The notes under the pieces are model-generated. The model ran no database searches. It was not told where the DNA came from and was given only the letters and a program-made list of their open reading frames with translations. A stretch of DNA of 64,000 bases from Aquipuribacter sp. SD81 (GTDB lineage Bacteria; Actinomycetota; Actinomycetes; Actinomycetales; JBBAYJ01). The stretch is taken from NCBI RefSeq assembly GCF_037153975.1, contig NZ_JBBAYJ010000007.1, forward strand, positions 90,813 to 154,812, read 5' to 3'. This document shows positions 43,739-52,213 of the stretch, piece by piece (position 1 is the stretch's first letter; each line of letters begins with the position of its first letter). A program made the translations under genes and the position numbers.

Positions 43739-44514
43739 CGTCTGGCTCCTGGTCGGGTCCCGGCCTCCCGGGCTACGGCGGTCGTGGCCCCGGCTGTGAA
43801 CCCGAGGAGGGTGGCGGATGCGGTCGTGGTGAGGAGGTGGGGACGCGCGGGTGTCTCGGGCAGCGGCGCGGCCTCGGCCACGAAGCCCGAGGCGTTGTTG
43901 GACGCGCGGGTCGTGGTGAGCTCGCCGGTGAGAGCGGCGAGCTCGTCCCGCAGGGCCTCGACCTCCGGGTCGTCGGCGGGGTCGAGGCTCTGCTCCGCCG
44001 CCGATGCCAGCTGGCCGCCGAGGCTCGCGATCTGCAGCGAGAGTGCCTCGCGGACCCTCTGGAAGCGCACGTCGTCGGTGGCCGTGCGCACCGCCAGGAA
44101 CTCCTCGGCGACCGCCTGCGCGCCGGCCTGTGCGGTGCCTGCGTCGGCGGCGGTCACACGCACTCGCAGCACCCGCGAGGTCGACCGCGCGGTCACGTCC
44201 AACGCGTCGCGCAGGCCCGCGACCCCGCCGGGGAAGGCGGTGCGCTCCGCGGCCGCGGTGAGGACGACGTCGGAGGTGAGCAGCTGGGCGTCGCTGTCGA
44301 CGGTCGGCGCCCGGCGCAGGCCGTCGCGTCCGGAGCCGGGCGGGGGCTGCGGGGTCGCGACGACGACGGCCGTGGAGCGGAAGACAGCCGGCTCGTTGAG
44401 CCCGAGCCCGAGACCGAGCGCGGCCCCCAGCACGCACGCGCCGGTCACGAGCAGCCGGTCGGCTCGGAGCCGTTGGCCGTACCAGGTCAGCGACCGCCCG
44501 CTCAGCTGCGCCAC
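43735..44514 (-). CDS. Wzz-like chain-length determinant without kinase domain
   Basis: A 259-residue protein with a short cytoplasmic N-terminus, a membrane segment (LLVTGACVLGAALGLGLGLN at about residues 21-40) and a Wzz-type periplasmic part with PQPPPGSGRD near the start. A helical segment follows at about 140-200 (FQRVREALSLQIASLGGQLA), and PLPETPARPHLLTTTASATL leads into a second membrane segment. It lacks any ATPase domain. The GTG at 44514 gives a 13-base overlap with the upstream sulfotransferase. It probably controls chain length with the polymerase of the same operon. Confidence 0.72.
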   Translation of the reverse strand: MAQLSGRSLTWYGQRLRADRLLVTGACVLGAALGLGLGLNEPAVFRSTAVVVATPQPPPGSGRDGLRRAPTVDSDAQLLTSDVVLTAAAERTAFPGGVAGLRDALDVTARSTSRVLRVRVTAADAGTAQAGAQAVAEEFLAVRTATDDVRFQRVREALSLQIASLGGQLASAAEQSLDPADDPEVEALRDELAALTGELTTTRASNNASGFVAEAAPLPETPARPHLLTTTASATLLGFTAGATTAVAREAGTRPGARR

Positions 44515-45362
44515 GACGGAGCCTTCCCGAGGAACGGTGCGAGACGTGAGTCCGAGTCGTGGAACTGCGACTCGAGCCGAGCCCGCAGACGGTCGGGCAT
44601 GGGCGTACTGGGCCTGGCGTTGGCCCGCGGGACCTCGGGCGGGCGCCACGCCCTCAGGTCCAGGTGCCGGAGAAGTGCGTCCCAGGTCTCGCCGTCGTCG
44701 GCCAGCACGTCCTGCGTCTCGGCGACGAAGAGGGTGCCGGGAGCGAGCGCCGAGGACATGCGTTCCAGCTGGTCGGCGTAGCGGCCCCGCGCGACGTAGG
44801 CGTGGTGTTGGTGGGAGAAGGACTGGTAGCCGGGCTCGTTGCGGATGCGCTCCTCCTCGCCGGCGAGGCGCTCCGGCTCGAGGTCGAGCGCGCGCTCGAA
44901 GTCCTCCGTCTCGAAGCCGCGCCCGCGCTCCTGCTTCCATGCGGAGAAGGCGCGTTCCACCGGGTCCCTCAGCAGGACGACGACGCGTGCCAGCGGGACG
45001 GTCGTGGCGATGCGCTCCGCCGCCAACGGGTGGAACAGGTAGTAGGGACTCGCTTCGCCGGTCCTCGCCCGCCCGCCCGTACGTGTCCGCGCGGGTGCTG
45101 CCAGGGGGAAGTGACCGAGGTACCACTCCGGCCCACGGACGTAGGCGCTCGCGGTGTCGAAGTGATGCACTCCCTTGCCCGGCAGCGGAGCGACGACATC
45201 GGGATGCGCGGCGAGGGCGCGGAACAGGCTGGTGGTGCCGCAGCGCTGCGCCCCAGCCACGACGAAGTCCGGCGCCATGCGCCACCGCCACGTCGCTCGT
45301 CCCCACGCGGCGAGGGCGGAACGGGCAGCGGGTTTGAGTCGGTCGGGAAGCGGGGGTGTCAC
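44502..45362 (-). CDS. Sulfotransferase (heparan/NodH-type domain)
   Basis: A 286-residue sulfotransferase. The phosphosulfate loop is FVVAGAQRCGTTSLFRALAA at about residues 33-52, followed by GKGVHHFDT and WYLGHFPL. The 3'-phosphate site is VVVLLRDPVERAFSAWKQER. ASPYYLFHP resembles heparan-type enzymes. GTG 45362 overlaps the preceding stop as GTGA. It lies in the operon with the polymerase, phosphotransferase-fold protein, Wzz-like protein and GT2, so it probably sulfates the glycan made there. It is closer to the 20536 protein than to the two others. Confidence 0.9.
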   Translation of the reverse strand: MTPPLPDRLKPAARSALAAWGRATWRWRMAPDFVVAGAQRCGTTSLFRALAAHPDVVAPLPGKGVHHFDTASAYVRGPEWYLGHFPLAAPARTRTGGRARTGEASPYYLFHPLAAERIATTVPLARVVVLLRDPVERAFSAWKQERGRGFETEDFERALDLEPERLAGEEERIRNEPGYQSFSHQHHAYVARGRYADQLERMSSALAPGTLFVAETQDVLADDGETWDALLRHLDLRAWRPPEVPRANARPSTPMPDRLRARLESQFHDSDSRLAPFLGKAPSWRS

Positions 45363-46609
45363 GGGTGCTCCGTCTCCTTGCGGTCGTGCGGGTGTCGCGG
45401 CGCCGACGGGTCGGGGCGGGCCCGCAGCACCTCGGCGTAGTGCGCGGCCAAGGCCAGGACCGCCCCGGTCCCTTCCGCCGCCCCCTCTGAGGCGAATCGC
45501 CGGTGCACCAGCAGCAGGTACGCGTCGACGACCGCGTCGGCCGTCGTATCGGGTGCCCCGGCCGCCCGGAGCACCCGTTCGACCGCAGGCACGGCCACGG
45601 CCCGGAGGTGCTCCAGCGACGCCCGGACATCCTGGCCGCGCAGCACGACGTGCGAGCCGTAGTGCACGGCGTCGACGCCCAAGGGCGCACCGGTCTCCGC
45701 GCGCTCCCAGTCCCACACCTGCGCCCGCGAGGCGGTGCGCCGCATGTTCCACGGCCCGAAGTCGCCGTGCCACGCACCGACGGGCACGGGACCACGGTGG
45801 CGTGAGTGCCACAGGTGGAGCAGCGCGGTCGCCTCCCGCGGTGCGTCGGGCCCCAAGGGGGACCACCGCCCGGCGGTCATCGCAACGACGCCCGCGCGCG
45901 TCGCGAGCTCGGCGACCACGGCGACGACGTCGGCGGGCACCGTGTCCGCGGGAGCCGGACGGGACGAGGCTGACACGAGGGGGCGCATCAGCAGGGCCGG
46001 ACCGGTCGCCAGGTCGAGGAGGCCGAGGGTGGCGGGTGCCTCGAAGCTGGCCGGTGGTCGAGTCGCCAGGGCGCTGAGCACGTGGTGCTCGTGACGGACG
46101 AGACCCGCTGTGAGGTCGTTCGTGCTCGTCTTCGCCCACAGCACGACCTCGCCCCGGCGGTTGTGCAGGGCGAGGACCGGCTTGGCGTTGGCCCGCGGCG
46201 CCCCGACTGCGATCGAGAGGGTGGTACCGGCCATCGGAAGGCCCACCGCGTCCGTCAGAGAACGCAGGAGCGCCTCCGTGGCCGCTCCGGTGATGCGCAG
46301 CCGATCCCGACGGGTGCGGGCGGCGCCGGCACGCAGCAGCAGCGCGGCCGCGCCTCGGGCGGCTCTGGTCCTGAGCCGGTCGGCACCGCTGCCCCTCGCG
46401 AGTACCGCCTGGGCCGCTGCGCGGCTGGAGGTGGCGGGTACGAGCAGCCGTGGCGATGCGGCGCGAGGGAGCGTGACGAGGCCGAGCGACGCGACGGGGG
46501 CGGTACCACCCCCCCGCTGCCACGTGATCTCGTCCCCGGGCAGCAGCAGGGCCAGCTGCCTCGTGAGTGCGTCGAGTCCCGCGCTCCGACGCGCTGTCGG
46601 TCCCCTCAC
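45359..46609 (-). CDS. Aminoglycoside-phosphotransferase-fold kinase-like protein
   Basis: A 416-residue protein. The C-terminal half has the APH/choline-kinase catalytic pattern: PVGAWHGDFGPWNMRRT (catalytic Asp and Asn) and VWDWERAETGAPLGVDAVHY (metal-binding Asp). KPVLALHNRRGEVVLWAK supplies the ATP-binding Lys. The first 150 residues look like a separate domain of unknown kind. It is unlikely to confer antibiotic resistance; in a polysaccharide operon it may phosphorylate a sugar or lipid. GTG 46609 is chosen for its GTGA overlap with the polymerase gene; a GTG at 46636 would add nine residues. Confidence 0.75.
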   Translation of the reverse strand: MRGPTARRSAGLDALTRQLALLLPGDEITWQRGGGTAPVASLGLVTLPRAASPRLLVPATSSRAAAQAVLARGSGADRLRTRAARGAAALLLRAGAARTRRDRLRITGAATEALLRSLTDAVGLPMAGTTLSIAVGAPRANAKPVLALHNRRGEVVLWAKTSTNDLTAGLVRHEHHVLSALATRPPASFEAPATLGLLDLATGPALLMRPLVSASSRPAPADTVPADVVAVVAELATRAGVVAMTAGRWSPLGPDAPREATALLHLWHSRHRGPVPVGAWHGDFGPWNMRRTASRAQVWDWERAETGAPLGVDAVHYGSHVVLRGQDVRASLEHLRAVAVPAVERVLRAAGAPDTTADAVVDAYLLLVHRRFASEGAAEGTGAVLALAAHYAEVLRARPDPSAPRHPHDRKETEHP

Positions 46610-48054
46610 TCGCGTGCGACCTCTCGCCGAGGCCACGGCGCGTCGGTCGGGACCGTCCGGGAGAGGGGGTTGGCGACCTCGACCGGGTCCTCAGCGCGCC
46701 ACGCCATGCCCAGCACCGCCATCAGCACGAAGAGGGGCAGCATGGCGAGGTCGTAGAACGGGGAGACGGCCAGGAAGAAGAGCACGGAGGCCAGGGCGGC
46801 CGTGCCGGGACCTCCTGAGTCGCGCAGCAGGGGCAGCGCGCGCCGCAGCAGGAAGAGCACGAAGAGCAGCGTGCCGACGAGGCCGTGAGCGAACAGGAGC
46901 AGCCACAGGTGCCCCTGCGTGCCGAGCTGAGGGGTGGAGCACCCGATGCACGCGGCGCTGTCGCCGCCTGCGATGGAGAAGAAGTTGCCCTGCACGTCCC
47001 GCGTCGAGCCGAAGCCGAGCAGGGGTGACCCCTCGAGGACGGCGGACACCGACCGCACGGCCAGCTCGGTCCGCCCGCTGTTGCTGTGCTGGTTGTCGAG
47101 CCTCGTGCCCACCAGTGCACCCAGCGGTGTGAGCACGAGGGCCGACCCGGTCGCCACGGCGGCCCCACCGAGCGCTGCGACCGCAGCGAAGCGCCCCTGC
47201 AGCGCGGCCCGCACGCCGAGGAAGAGCGCGACCGCCGCCAGGCCGAGCCACAGGCCGCGGTTGAGGGAGAACACGGCAGGCGGGAAGGAGATGGCGAGGA
47301 CGGGCAGGAACCAGTGCCGCCGCCACCCTGCTCCCGGCGCGGTCCACGCCACCACGAACCAGGGAAGGAGCAGCCCGTACATGGCGCCCCAGTCGTTGGC
47401 GTAGACGTAGGGGGCCGAGGGGCGGGTGACGTCCACCCCGATGTCCATCTGCTGCGCCACTGCCGGGTGCGCGAGCTTTCCGAGGAACTCGGCACCGGGG
47501 AGGCCGGACGGCAGCAGTCGCTCGACCGGGGACCGGAAGGCGAGGTCCGGCAGGAGGAAGCCGATGTAACCGCCTGCCACCGTCACCAGGAAGAGCGAGG
47601 CGAGCAGCCGTTGCAGGCGGACGTCGGACAGGTAGCCGTCGCGCGACTGGTTCCCGACGTAGAGAAGGACGACCGTCGCCGCGACGTACCACGCGAGGCG
47701 GAAGACGTAGCCGACGGCCTGCTCGGCCGGGGTCGTCGGCTGTGTTCCAGGGGCGTCGGCGCCGAGGACGAGAGCCCCCGCCGCCGCCCACAGCAGGAAC
47801 ATGAGCCACCAGCCGGTGCCCGGGGGAGTCGCCACGCGCCTCAGACGGGCCAGCCACGCGACCATAGGGACGGTCGCGAGGAGGAACCCGAGCACGCCGA
47901 GGCCGAGAACCCACCACGCCGGGAAGGCGCCGAGCAGCACGACCAGCGGCCAGCCGTCACGCCAGCGGACGCCTCTCGAGGGTGTGTCGCCGCCGGACGC
48001 GAGTTCACCGCGTGGGTGCGGGACGGCGTGTCCGGGCGTAACCCGTGTCCTCAC
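46606..48054 (-). CDS. O-antigen polymerase-like membrane protein, second copy
   Basis: A 482-residue polytopic protein with about 11-12 hydrophobic segments and an extracytoplasmic loop near residues 340-390 that contains two cysteines (AACIGCSTPQ). Segments such as FSLNRGLWLGLAAVALFLGV and RTELAVRSVSAVLEGSPLLG, then FGSTRD, are typical of Wzy and WaaL proteins. GTG 48054 has GAGAGGAG upstream. It is the first gene of a five-gene operon ending at 42779. It shows no close resemblance to the polymerase at 22573, so it probably polymerises a different repeat. Confidence 0.8.
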   Translation of the reverse strand: MRTRVTPGHAVPHPRGELASGGDTPSRGVRWRDGWPLVVLLGAFPAWWVLGLGVLGFLLATVPMVAWLARLRRVATPPGTGWWLMFLLWAAAGALVLGADAPGTQPTTPAEQAVGYVFRLAWYVAATVVLLYVGNQSRDGYLSDVRLQRLLASLFLVTVAGGYIGFLLPDLAFRSPVERLLPSGLPGAEFLGKLAHPAVAQQMDIGVDVTRPSAPYVYANDWGAMYGLLLPWFVVAWTAPGAGWRRHWFLPVLAISFPPAVFSLNRGLWLGLAAVALFLGVRAALQGRFAAVAALGGAAVATGSALVLTPLGALVGTRLDNQHSNSGRTELAVRSVSAVLEGSPLLGFGSTRDVQGNFFSIAGGDSAACIGCSTPQLGTQGHLWLLLFAHGLVGTLLFVLFLLRRALPLLRDSGGPGTAALASVLFFLAVSPFYDLAMLPLFVLMAVLGMAWRAEDPVEVANPLSRTVPTDAPWPRREVARE

Positions 48055-48284
48055 CGCTCCTCTCCCTCCTCGCCGTCGCCCATCCGGTTCGGGCCCGCCT
48101 CCATGGTGCCCGCCTGACTTGCGCCACGAGGCGGCTTTCGCACCGATTCCATCGAGCTACGCAGCGTGACCGGATGGACGCGACCCGACTTTGCTGGTAC
48201 CCGATCGTCACATTCCCCGGACAGCATGGCGGGTCCGTCGTCATAGTGGCGCCTGTTCCTAACTGTCAGTGGTGGAGGTGCGCC

Positions 48285-51200
48285 ATGGGCGCAGGCGCTT
48301 CGGTCCGTCGGCTCAGCACGCTCGCCGTGGTCGCACTCGTGGCGGTCCTGCTCCAGGCGGTGCAGCCCGCGTCGGCGCAGACCGTGCCGCACGACCGCCT
48401 CGTGGCGGCCGTACCGACGACCGCGACCCCTCACGTGCTCGACGGCGAGGTGTGGGCGGTCGCCGAGGTCGGCAGCCGCATCGTGCTCGGCGGGTCGTTC
48501 ACGCAGGCGCGCAACGCAAGCGGGAACACGGCGGTCGTGACGCGCAACCGCATCCTCGCCTTCGACAAGCAGACCGGTCAGATCGACCCGTCCTTCGCTC
48601 CGTCCTTCAACGCGACGGTCCGCACCCTCGTCGCCGCACCGGACGGGCAGTCGGTCTACGTGGGTGGGCAGTTCGGTTCGCTGAACGGGGCCGGCGTCCC
48701 CAAGATCGTGCGGCTCAGCATGTCCAACGGGGCCCGGGTGCCCGGCTTCAACCCGCCAGCACCGAACGCCGTGGTCTACGACGCGAAGCTGAGCGGCAAC
48801 CGCCTCTTCATCGCGGGTGTCTTCGACCGCGTGGGCAACACGGCGCGCAGCCGGCTCGCGGAGCTCGACCCTGCCACGGGCGCGCTGCGTGCCACCACGT
48901 CCTTCGCCTTTGAGGGCGTCCACCGCGTGCCGCCGAACGGCGTGAGCCAGAACCTCGTCTACAAGATCGACGTCTCGCCTGACGGCCGGATGCTGGTCGC
49001 TATCGGCAACTTCCGCACCGTCGACGGCCAGGACCGTGTGCAGATCGCCGCCTTCGACACCTCCGGCGGCCAGACATCGCTGCTGGACTGGCAGACCGAC
49101 GGCTACAAGGCCAACTGCTACGACGTCTTCGACTACTACATCAAGGACGTCGACTTCGCGCCGGACAGCTCGTACTTCGTCACCACGAGCGTCGGGGGCT
49201 ACGGGAGCGGCCCGCCCAGCCTGTGCGATACGGCCGTGCGCTGGGACAGCTCCGACCGCGGTAGCGGCGTGCAGCCGGAGTGGGTCAACTACACCGGTGG
49301 GGACTCCCTGTACGCGGTGGCCGTGACCGGCTCGGTGATCTACGTCGGTGGCCACAACCGCTGGCTCAACAACCCCTTCGCTGCCGACCGGGCCGGTCCC
49401 GGTGCCGTCGAGCGCGAGGGGATCGCGGCCCTCGACCCAGCCAACGGAATGCCGCTGGACTGGAACCCGGGGCGCGCCCGCGGGCGCGGTGTCTTCGACC
49501 TGCTGTCCACCTCGACGGGGCTGTACGCCGGCAGCGACACCGACCGCATCGCCAACTTCCTGTACCGGGGTCGTATCGCCTTCTTCCCGCTGCAGGGGGG
49601 CTCCGTCGTCCCCCAGCCGACACCTCCGTCGCTGCCGGTCGACGTCACCCTGGTCGGGAGCCAGGCCGCCGCCTCGTCGCCGGGCTACCTGTACCGCATC
49701 AACGCCGGCGGGCCGGCGCTCGCCTCGCTCGACGACGGACCCGACTGGTCGGCCGACAGCTCGGGCACGTCTCCCCTGCGCAACTCCGGCAGCAACGCGG
49801 CGTCCTACGGGCCTGTGCCGACGCTCACTGCCGGCGTCCCGGCGGGCACGCCGCGCGCCGTGTACTCCTCGGAGCGCTGGGACCCCTCCGGCGGGGAGGA
49901 GATGGCGTGGTCGCTCCCCGTCCAGGCAGGGCGGCAGGTGGAGCTGCGCCTCTACCTGGCGAACCGCTGCACCTGCACCGCGAGCACCGGGCAGCGCGTC
50001 TTCGACATCACCGTCGACGGCGCCACCGTGGTGGACGACCTCGACCTCTCCGCGCAGCCCGGGCACGACGTCGCGACCGTTGTGCGGGTGCCCGTCACCA
50101 GCGACGGAGCGATCGACGTCCGTTTCCTGCACGGCGTCGAGAACCCTCTGGTGAACGGGATCGAGGTCGTCGACCCGGCTCTGCTCGGTGGCCCTGTCCC
50201 TGATGTGGCGGCCGTGGAACTCGGCTTCGACGGCGCGACCGCGGGCGCGCCCGCGCCGGTCACGGGCGGAGCCTGGAACGGCGTACGGGGCACGGTGTGG
50301 GTGGACGGGCGGTTGTACTCCGCCCACGTGGACGGCACCTTCTCCCGTCGCAGCCACGACGGCACGTCGTTCGGCCCGGTGACGACGCTCGACCTCTACG
50401 GGCTCGCAGCGTGGTCCGAGGACATCCAAGCGATGACGTCGCTGTTCTACGAGGACGGCCGCCTGTACTTCACGCGGCTGGACTCCGGCCGGCTGTACTG
50501 GCGTTACTTCTCCACTCAGTCCGGCATCGTCGGAGCCCAGCGCTTCGAGGCGCAGCCGGGGGGTGCGGCCTGGGCGCAGGTGCGCGGCGCGTTCCTCGCG
50601 TCGGGCCACCTGTACTGGGTCGACGCGACCACGGGCGACCTGAAGCGGACCGCCTGGTCCGACGGATCCACCAGCGGCCCGGCGACGACGGTGAGCGGTC
50701 CGGGCCGCGACGGGGTCGACTGGAGGGCCCGGGCGCTGTTCGCCGTACCGGGCACTGCGCCCAACCGCGCACCGACCGCCGCGGGAAGCGGCCAGTGCGA
50801 CGGGACCCGGTGCACCCTCGACGCGGCTGACTCCACCGATCCCGACGGCGAGGTCGTCGCGTGGCGCTGGACGCTCCCGGGCGGGCGCGTGCTCGACGGT
50901 CGACGCGTGACGGCCGATCTCGGACCCGGCACGGTGCAGGTCGGTCTCACGGTGACCGACGACCGCGGCGCCAGCGCGTCGACCTCGGTGCAGGTCAGCA
51001 CCGACAACGCCGTCCCGGTGGCGCGCGCCTCCGTCTCGTGCGAGGGCCTGCTGTGCACCCTCGACGCCGCCGCCTCGTCCGACGCGGACGGGCAGGTCGT
51101 CGCCTGGCGCTGGGACACCGGCGATGGCACCACGCTGGACGGCGAGCAGGTGTCCCACCGCTATGGCTCCGCCGGTGCCCGGACCGCCACGCTGACCGTC

Positions 51201-52127
51201 ACGGACGAGCGAGGCGCCACCGGGACGACCACCGTCGAGGTCGACACCGACAACGCCGCGCCGGTCGCCGACTTCTCGTTCGCCTGCGAGGCCCTGGAGT
51301 GCCGCTTCGACGCCTCCGCCTCGCGCGACCCGGACGGCACCGTCACCTCGTACGCCTGGACCTTCGGAGACGGTGCCACCGCGACCGGAGCGGTCGTCGA
51401 GCACTCCTACGCCGGGCCAGGCGGGGTCGAGGTCACGCTCACCGTCAGCGACGACGCCGGGGCGAGTGGACAGCTGAGCCGCGAGGTCCAGGTGAGTGAC
51501 AGCGCCGTGGAGCACGTCGGCTCGGCCGTGGACACCGACGCCGGTTCCACCCAGGTCCACGAGCTGCAGATCCCTACCGACGTCGCCGCGGGCGACGTGC
51601 TCGTGGCCGCGTTCAGCACCAACAGCGGCACCGCAACGGTCACGGACCCCGCCGGCTGGCAGCGTCGCGGGACGGCGAGCACCAACGGCATGCAGGGTGT
51701 GGTGTGGACGCGTGTCGCGACCGCGGCCGACGCGGGCGCGGCGGTCCGGACGACGACGTCCGTCTTCGCCCGCGGCAGCCTCGTGATCTCGGCGTACCGA
51801 GGTGGCACGGTTCCCGCAGGGACCGTGGCCGTCGCGCGCGAGACCACGTCGACCGCCACCCACCGCACCCCTCAGCTGCAGGCCCCCGCGGGGTCGCTGG
51901 TCGTGCAGTACTGGTCGGACAAGACGGCTTCCACCAGCACGTGGACAGCACCCGCCGACCACGAGGTACGCCAGACCGGCGCCGGCACCGGATCCGGCCA
52001 CATGTCGTGGCTGCTCGCCGACACGCGCCTGACCGCCGCCGGTGCGGCGGGTGGTGTCGACGCGGTCGCCGACAGCGCCACCGGGAACGCCGTCATGGCC
52101 ACCGTCGTCGTGCAGCCCGCGCCGTGA
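48285..52127 (+). CDS. Large secreted PKD-domain surface protein, paralogue 1
   Basis: A 1280-residue exported protein with a signal at residues 1-33. Residues 40-450 are a propeller-like domain with repeated VYVGGQFGSLNGAG and IDVSPDGRMLVAIGNFRTVD patterns. Residues 465-640 are a malectin-like domain (YRINAGGPA, GIEVVDPALLGG). Residues 645-825 are a repeat region with DGRLYSAHVDGTFSRRS. Residues 830-1070 hold three PKD domains with DPDG and a paired-cysteine CxxxxC start. Residues 1075-1280 form a C-terminal domain (RGSLVISAYRGG; SGHMSWLLADTRL). ATG 48285 has GGAGG upstream. No sortase motif or membrane anchor is visible. It may be an extracellular glycan-binding protein. Confidence 0.85.
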   Translation: MGAGASVRRLSTLAVVALVAVLLQAVQPASAQTVPHDRLVAAVPTTATPHVLDGEVWAVAEVGSRIVLGGSFTQARNASGNTAVVTRNRILAFDKQTGQIDPSFAPSFNATVRTLVAAPDGQSVYVGGQFGSLNGAGVPKIVRLSMSNGARVPGFNPPAPNAVVYDAKLSGNRLFIAGVFDRVGNTARSRLAELDPATGALRATTSFAFEGVHRVPPNGVSQNLVYKIDVSPDGRMLVAIGNFRTVDGQDRVQIAAFDTSGGQTSLLDWQTDGYKANCYDVFDYYIKDVDFAPDSSYFVTTSVGGYGSGPPSLCDTAVRWDSSDRGSGVQPEWVNYTGGDSLYAVAVTGSVIYVGGHNRWLNNPFAADRAGPGAVEREGIAALDPANGMPLDWNPGRARGRGVFDLLSTSTGLYAGSDTDRIANFLYRGRIAFFPLQGGSVVPQPTPPSLPVDVTLVGSQAAASSPGYLYRINAGGPALASLDDGPDWSADSSGTSPLRNSGSNAASYGPVPTLTAGVPAGTPRAVYSSERWDPSGGEEMAWSLPVQAGRQVELRLYLANRCTCTASTGQRVFDITVDGATVVDDLDLSAQPGHDVATVVRVPVTSDGAIDVRFLHGVENPLVNGIEVVDPALLGGPVPDVAAVELGFDGATAGAPAPVTGGAWNGVRGTVWVDGRLYSAHVDGTFSRRSHDGTSFGPVTTLDLYGLAAWSEDIQAMTSLFYEDGRLYFTRLDSGRLYWRYFSTQSGIVGAQRFEAQPGGAAWAQVRGAFLASGHLYWVDATTGDLKRTAWSDGSTSGPATTVSGPGRDGVDWRARALFAVPGTAPNRAPTAAGSGQCDGTRCTLDAADSTDPDGEVVAWRWTLPGGRVLDGRRVTADLGPGTVQVGLTVTDDRGASASTSVQVSTDNAVPVARASVSCEGLLCTLDAAASSDADGQVVAWRWDTGDGTTLDGEQVSHRYGSAGARTATLTVTDERGATGTTTVEVDTDNAAPVADFSFACEALECRFDASASRDPDGTVTSYAWTFGDGATATGAVVEHSYAGPGGVEVTLTVSDDAGASGQLSREVQVSDSAVEHVGSAVDTDAGSTQVHELQIPTDVAAGDVLVAAFSTNSGTATVTDPAGWQRRGTASTNGMQGVVWTRVATAADAGAAVRTTTSVFARGSLVISAYRGGTVPAGTVAVARETTSTATHRTPQLQAPAGSLVVQYWSDKTASTSTWTAPADHEVRQTGAGTGSGHMSWLLADTRLTAAGAAGGVDAVADSATGNAVMATVVVQPAP

Positions 52128-52213
52128 GCGCGTGGCGACCCGCACCGCCCCCCGCAACCCCCGACAGGCCGCGTCCTGCGGTCGGCCGACCCGTCACCGC
52201 ACAAGGAGCCCCC

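Noticed and set aside
45359..46609. Aminoglycoside resistance gene
   Set aside because: Only the general kinase fold is recognisable, there is an unrelated N-terminal half, and the gene is translationally coupled inside a polysaccharide operon.
48051..52157. Open frame of about 1368 codons opposite PKD paralogue 1
   Set aside because: An antisense high-GC artefact with no motifs and no ribosome site; the plus-strand protein has a signal peptide and clear PKD repeats.
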